The translations under genes were made by a program, and so were the position numbers. From Diphasiastrum complanatum (lineage: Eukaryota; Streptophyta; Lycopodiopsida; Lycopodiales; Lycopodiaceae), in assembly GCA_029204225.1 (NCBI GenBank), contig MU833457.1, positions 1-56,233 of the forward strand: a DNA stretch of 56,233 bases, given 5' to 3'. Shown here piece by piece: positions 51,902 to 56,233 of the stretch. Each line of letters opens with the position of its first letter. Within the stretch, counting starts at the first letter, position 1. Under the pieces are notes generated by a model. The model ran no database searches. It worked only from the letters and a program-made list of their open reading frames with translations, and was not told where the DNA came from.

Positions 51902-53550
51902 CATTTGATACAATTGAATGCCCATAAATCTCTTCAAATTTATAGTCACTCCTCTCTTCACATTTTTTAAAGCTTATGTCGATGTAATTGCGACTGTGTT
52001 TTGTGTATGCTCCTGCATGCAGTCATGGTACATTGCATCAATATGTCTCTGTGGTTAACATGATGGACCTAAAAAAATTATCATATAGCGAGATCCTAAT
52101 ATATCACTCTATTTGGTGCAATCATGGAAGTACTGCTATATGCATATAAACTTTATGAAGTGTTATGATATTATGATGCTTTAATACTTACCAATTTCAT
52201 TGATATCCTTGACAATTATGATTTAATAGATTCGACACAAGCCTGCATTGGAGAAGCAACTAATACACCTCAAAGCTATAAAATCAATCCAAGATTATGC
52301 AAAGCATAAAACTTACAATGAAAGACATTTCAACAACTATCCTATGAGATGATCCGCGAAGTAGAAGATGCGTACCAGTATTGAGTTTGTATATTATTAA
52401 GATTTTTTAAATGGTATTACTACTATATGTGCTTAGAATCAAAGTAAGTTTGTGAATTTATCATGTCAATTGTAGTCAATATTTGTACAAGTTTATTTAT
52501 CTAGATTACATGCCAATTACCTATTTTCAAAATTTAGACTCTAATTGGTGACAACTTAATAACGCGATGAACTACACAAGGAATGGAGCCTCATATAAAA
52601 GCTTGAGGCATGTTATTATACTTATTGGATATTATTAAAAATGTATTCCTTGATTTTAGAGGTGATGGTTGCTTAATGAACTTATGTTGGAATAACTTTA
52701 ATGTGTGATGAGAATTTTGTAAGCTAGCAATCCTATCAATAATTAATTTTAATGTTCTCAATGTTTTCATGTAGTAGTTCTATTTGGCATGATAACTGTA
52801 GGCATATTTTGAGTTTGTTTATATAGATTAGTCCATGTTTCCATCCATTATTTAGTTTTTGCTTTATATATGTGAAGGTTAAAATTTCTAACAGTTAGCT
52901 TCAATGGTACAATATTTTGTAGGACCAGCTATCTATGGCACAAAAAAATGTTTAAGCTTTTAAAAGCTTTGATAACTATGTCTTTCAAATGTATTGTACT
53001 GGTTCACAATATCTTTTATTCGCTTCGAGGTGAAAAGCTTGATTACATGCATGAGTATGCCCATGGAATTGTAGAAGGCTTTGGTTATAAATTTGTGGGC
53101 TTTGTGCCAATTGTGGTTAAGTTAGGATGTTAAGAAGTATAGTGTAATGCCCTTACACTTGTAACTTAACAATGTAAATTAATGCAAATATAAAATTGTA
53201 AATCTTCATTTACTATATGTTAGTTAATCATGAAAGGTATATGTTGGGTATAGTTGTTAATTTTGATCCGTTATGCACGAATTCAAACCCCAATAATATT
53301 TTGCATAGTGACATTTTGTTGCCTTGTGCTCCAAAAACCTAGGAATTTGACTTGGCTAGTCATAAATGTTATATGTATTGACTATCAAGTCTTGTCATTG
53401 ATGGCATAAAGGAGAAAATGTTATCTCATTTTGTTAAGGTGTTGAAAAATTTAAACAAGAAGGATTTATTCAATTTCATTTGGTTGGAGCACTTGTATTT
53501 GTTAAAATTACACAAGCTAGTTTGATTTTTTCACTTGTAAATTTCATTGA
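51899..53550. other. AT-rich region, one weak exon-like stretch
   Basis: At 52,231-52,350, after TTTAATAG, a 40-codon open frame (ALEKQLIHLKAIKSIQDYAK) looks coding-like. In the alternative frame that fits the phase of the last EF-hand exon it stops after about 25 codons. Neither is supported by homology. An open frame at 52,948-53,133 has no recognised relative. Confidence 0.25.
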
Positions 53551-53559
53551 GGCCATGTT

Positions 53560-54150
53560 GTGGGATGTCACACGTGCCAAAAGCATAGGATACTTTTTCC
53601 TAAGTCAAATCAATAACCTAGATTTGGAATGGTTCCTTTGGAATGAGATTTAAAAAATAACAATTTTTACATTGTTTTGGATCTCAAGATCTTGACCTCC
53701 AATTAGGATGGATCTTATGACCTAATAGGTTAAACATTAGGTTTTAGTTATGGATGGATCAAAGGAAGCCCTAAATGTTCAGATATGAGGCACTTATGTA
53801 TAAATTTGTGATGGATCATCCATTCAATTATGAGTAAAATCGAGATCTTCCTTTATGACTAGTTTTTGTCTATCATTTGAATGATGATTGCTATTGGGAT
53901 ATGGTTTTTTGTAATCATTAGATGAGTTTGAAGGTATTGGTACAGTACACAGGCAGTAGCAGGCTGTACTTTCACACATGTGAGTCTCTTTGCATGATTT
54001 TGAAGCCAAATTGTGGAGTTCAAGCCAAGATAAGCTAGAAATCAATGTATTGGTTTGTAATCGAACTATTGGATCTTGTTTGGATCTTATGTAGGTGCTT
54101 TATCCATCATTTCTAGGATCAATTGGGTTTATTTTGCTGCATTTTCAACA
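53560..54150 (+). mobile_element. Probable 5' LTR of a Ty1/copia element
   Basis: Ends TGCATTTTCAACA at 54,150, followed by AAGTATAAGAGCC, which matches 9 of 12 PBS bases (degenerate). The start is estimated from TGTTGTGGGATGTCACACG near 53,562. The matching 3' LTR would lie beyond the window or is lost. Confidence 0.5.
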
Positions 54151-54937
54151 AAGTATAAGAGCCTTCCAAGAAATGAGCTATAACATAGATTTTGATGCAA
54201 TTCAAGCATTGGTTGCTATCTAGGCATAATCTATGATTTGTATCTTCAATCTTTGATCAATTTGAGTGAAGAGGGATCTAATGATTTTTTATTTACAAGG
54301 TTTTTAGCTTCAAAATCCGAGTTGAGGTCATCTCTTATCAATTGGATCAACATAACAAGTATTTTGTGTTTTCTTCTTTTTTATGCTACTCGATTTGTGG
54401 AGTCAATCACAACGAATAGTTTTCAATCATTTAATAGGGTAGATCATCATTCTTGGTGTTGTAATAGGTCGTTTTTAAACTTATTGAGATCATTAAAAGT
54501 AAATTTTGGGGTCAGCCCAAAGGTTTTTTACAAGTACTCATCATAGAATGCAATTCTAGCTAAGATTGTGTTCAATTTTTGCTTGTTTTGGAGAATAGTT
54601 TTGGATTCATTATTGCATAGTGATTCAACCTGATCTTGTGTGGATGATTTGAAAAGGCATTTATGTGCATTTGATTCCTTTTGATTTCAGTCTAGGTGAA
54701 TCCAAGCACCTTGTGAAGTCGAGATCAAGAAGGAGGCAATTCTAGATCCATTTTTATTCCTAGCTAGTTTCCATTCTTGTTGTCTTAAATAGATTTGATT
54801 TGGCTTAAGATCAGGTAGGATCTTATTGAGGAGTCAAGTTTTGAGCATTCTTAAGTTCCTAAGTAGTGGGATAGCTAGTTTTTCAATCATTTCTATTTTG
54901 CATCCATTTTTGTGATCAAGCTCTTGTTTAGAGAGAG

Positions 54938-55920
54938 ATGGCTTTCACAAATCCATATCTCTTGGATCCAAATGATAGATTGAATGCTTCTAATTATTGA
55001 TGTCAAGTTTATCATCTTCAAGCATGAGAGGAGAAGACTTTTGGTGGATAGATAGTGGGGCTAGCTCCCACATGACAAGTAAGAGGGAGTATTTTTCAAA
55101 ATTATCTACCCATGATGGTCTTATCAAGTCAATTTTTACAGCAAATGATTATGCTTATAAGGTAGAAGACATAGGATCAATACCTCTATGCTTGTAATCT
55201 TCAAGAAAGATCAAGATTGATGGTGTACTTTACATTCCTAGCATCAATAAGAACTTGTTTAGTGTAGGCCAATTGCTTGACAATGGATTTCTTGTGGAGT
55301 TCACCATAAATGCATGTAACATCAAGAAGGATGGCAAGATCATTGCTAGAGGCATAAAGTTTGATAGATTGTTCAAACTAGATGCCTATGTGGATGCTAA
55401 TGTTGTGATGCTAGCCGAGGAGACCAAGTTTTCCAACTATGATTTATGGCACAAGAGGCTTGGCCACATCAACTCAAACTCAATGGAGGTCATGTGCAAG
55501 GAGGAGCTTCCAAGATCCTTGGTAAGAGAGGAGAAAGTGTGTGAAGCATGTGCCCTTTCAAAGACACAAGAAAGCATTCTCAAGCTCTATCACAAAGTCA
55601 ACTCACTAACTTGAGTTGATCCACTCGGATGTACACTTTGCAAGTAATAAGTCCAATGGAGGTGCCACCATGTTTGTTTTATTTATTGATGATTACTCAA
55701 GGTTTTATTGGGTTTTCTTGCTTACATCCAAAGTACAAGTGTTTGAAAGTTTTCTAAAGTTCAAAGCCTTTGTTGAAAAGCATCATGATCACAAAATCAA
55801 GACTTTTAGGAGTGACATCACTCTTTATAGGCAACTTATAGGCTCCTTAATGTGGATCGCCATAGCTAGGTCTAATCTATGCTTTAGTGTGTGTAGACTA
55901 AGGCCTCCATTCATGCTGTA
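54938..55920 (+). pseudogene. Ty1/copia gag-pol with large internal deletions
   Basis: Starts MAFTNPYLLDPNDRLNASNY (gag N-terminus, 54,938), then after about 20 codons jumps to the protease (WWIDSGASSHMTSKREYFSK, 55,040-55,100). GVLYIPSINKNLFSVGQLLD follows, then the pre-integrase zinc domain (YDLWHKRLGHINS ... CEACALSKTQ, 55,438-55,570) and the integrase start (FIDDYSRFYWVFLL ... KIKTFRSD). At about 55,817 it fuses to the RT C-terminal phrase LYRQLIGSLMWIAIARSNLC. Most of gag, the integrase core and most of RT are missing. Frameshift near 55,613. Confidence 0.85.
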
Positions 55921-56233
55921 ACTTTTACTCATGTTGTTGCACAATCTGCATATTTACATGTAAAATAAGAAAGACGAATAAAACGCAACTGTCTACATAA
56001 ATACAAGAAGAGGCATGGATACTTGTATATATTAAGTCATTGTTTTTCTACCTCTAGTTAGGCTTTGAGTACTTCTATTTATGCAAATAATGGTTTACTT
56101 TGGTATTATAGACTTGGTCATTTGAATCATGTTGCTGTTACAACAAATGTCTAGACAATCTATTGTTCTTGATCTCAACTATCCTCACAATTTAGTTGAG
56201 TTACTTGTCTTTTATAACCTTATTGATGAATTT
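55921..56233 (+). pseudogene. Second copia fragment at window end
   Basis: At about 56,088-56,130 the plus frame gives NNGLLWYYRLGHLNHVAV, the pre-integrase HxxxxH half-motif of copia pol (LWHxRLGHxN), with Tyr in place of the first His. It is out of order with the preceding copia piece, so it belongs to another copy. The window ends inside it. Confidence 0.55.

Noticed and set aside
52231-52350. Terminal exon of the EF-hand gene
   Set aside because: The frame in the correct phase stops after about 25 codons with no similarity to rely on. It is kept only as a weak possibility in the region description.

Overview
The window looks like a piece of a large, transposon-rich land-plant nuclear genome. 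The coding exons are short and bounded by GT/AG introns. Interspersed DNA is mostly plant-type Ty3/gypsy chromoviruses, Ty1/copia elements, non-LTR (LINE) copies, a tRNA-derived SINE and simple repeats. An intron of about 34 kb and the decay of nearly every mobile element point to a large genome (fern, lycophyte or gymnosperm scale). The species cannot be fixed from the sequence. No prokaryotic features, rRNA, intact tRNA gene or CRISPR array was seen.

Two host genes are supported. (1) On the minus strand at 56-994 lies an acireductone dioxygenase (ARD, methionine salvage) homologue in five exon blocks. Exons 2-5 splice in frame, but exon 1 has frame breaks, the fourth metal-ligand histidine is missing and the C-terminus is short. 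(2) On the plus strand an EF-hand protein runs from about 8,885 (possible first exon at 7,550) to at least 49,840. At least eight phase-compatible exons encode two canonical EF-hands followed by a charged helical/coiled-coil tail. Its intron at 9,015-43,048 is 34,034 bp, splits the first Ca2+-binding loop, and holds most of the mobile DNA in the window.

Layout of the giant intron: a SINE dimer with 13-bp target-site duplications (TSDs) (10,191-10,552); a copia gag fragment (11,716-12,010); a gypsy 5' LTR, primer binding site (PBS) and gag (to 17,300); LINE fragments (17,940-19,115 and 22,083-22,690) split by a deletion-derivative chromovirus (19,116-22,082, TSD TATGA); a LINE with a (GA)n tail (22,693-24,585); a very long decayed minus-strand ORF of unknown family (25,258-34,880) split by a solo LTR (27,407-28,621, TSD GATAT) and by a complete non-autonomous LTR element of the same LTR family (28,884-33,823, TSD TGATC); a second LINE with (TA)n/(GA)n at its 3' end (35,212-39,090); and a chromovirus whose reverse transcriptase (RT) and integrase cores are deleted (39,100-42,450). 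Exon 3 follows at 43,049.

From 43 to 50 kb the small introns carry gypsy pol fragments, a MITE-like palindrome with a perfect heat-shock-element pattern, and short tandem duplications. From 50 to 56 kb the sequence is AT-rich with microsatellites, then a copia element (about 53,550 onward) whose integrase is fused by deletion to the RT end.

The points most worth a second look are the unrecognised roughly 1,150-codon ancestral ORF, the recently inserted gag/pol-less LTR element with a hairpin-array leader, the EF-hand gene with the 34-kb intron, and the divergent ARD.
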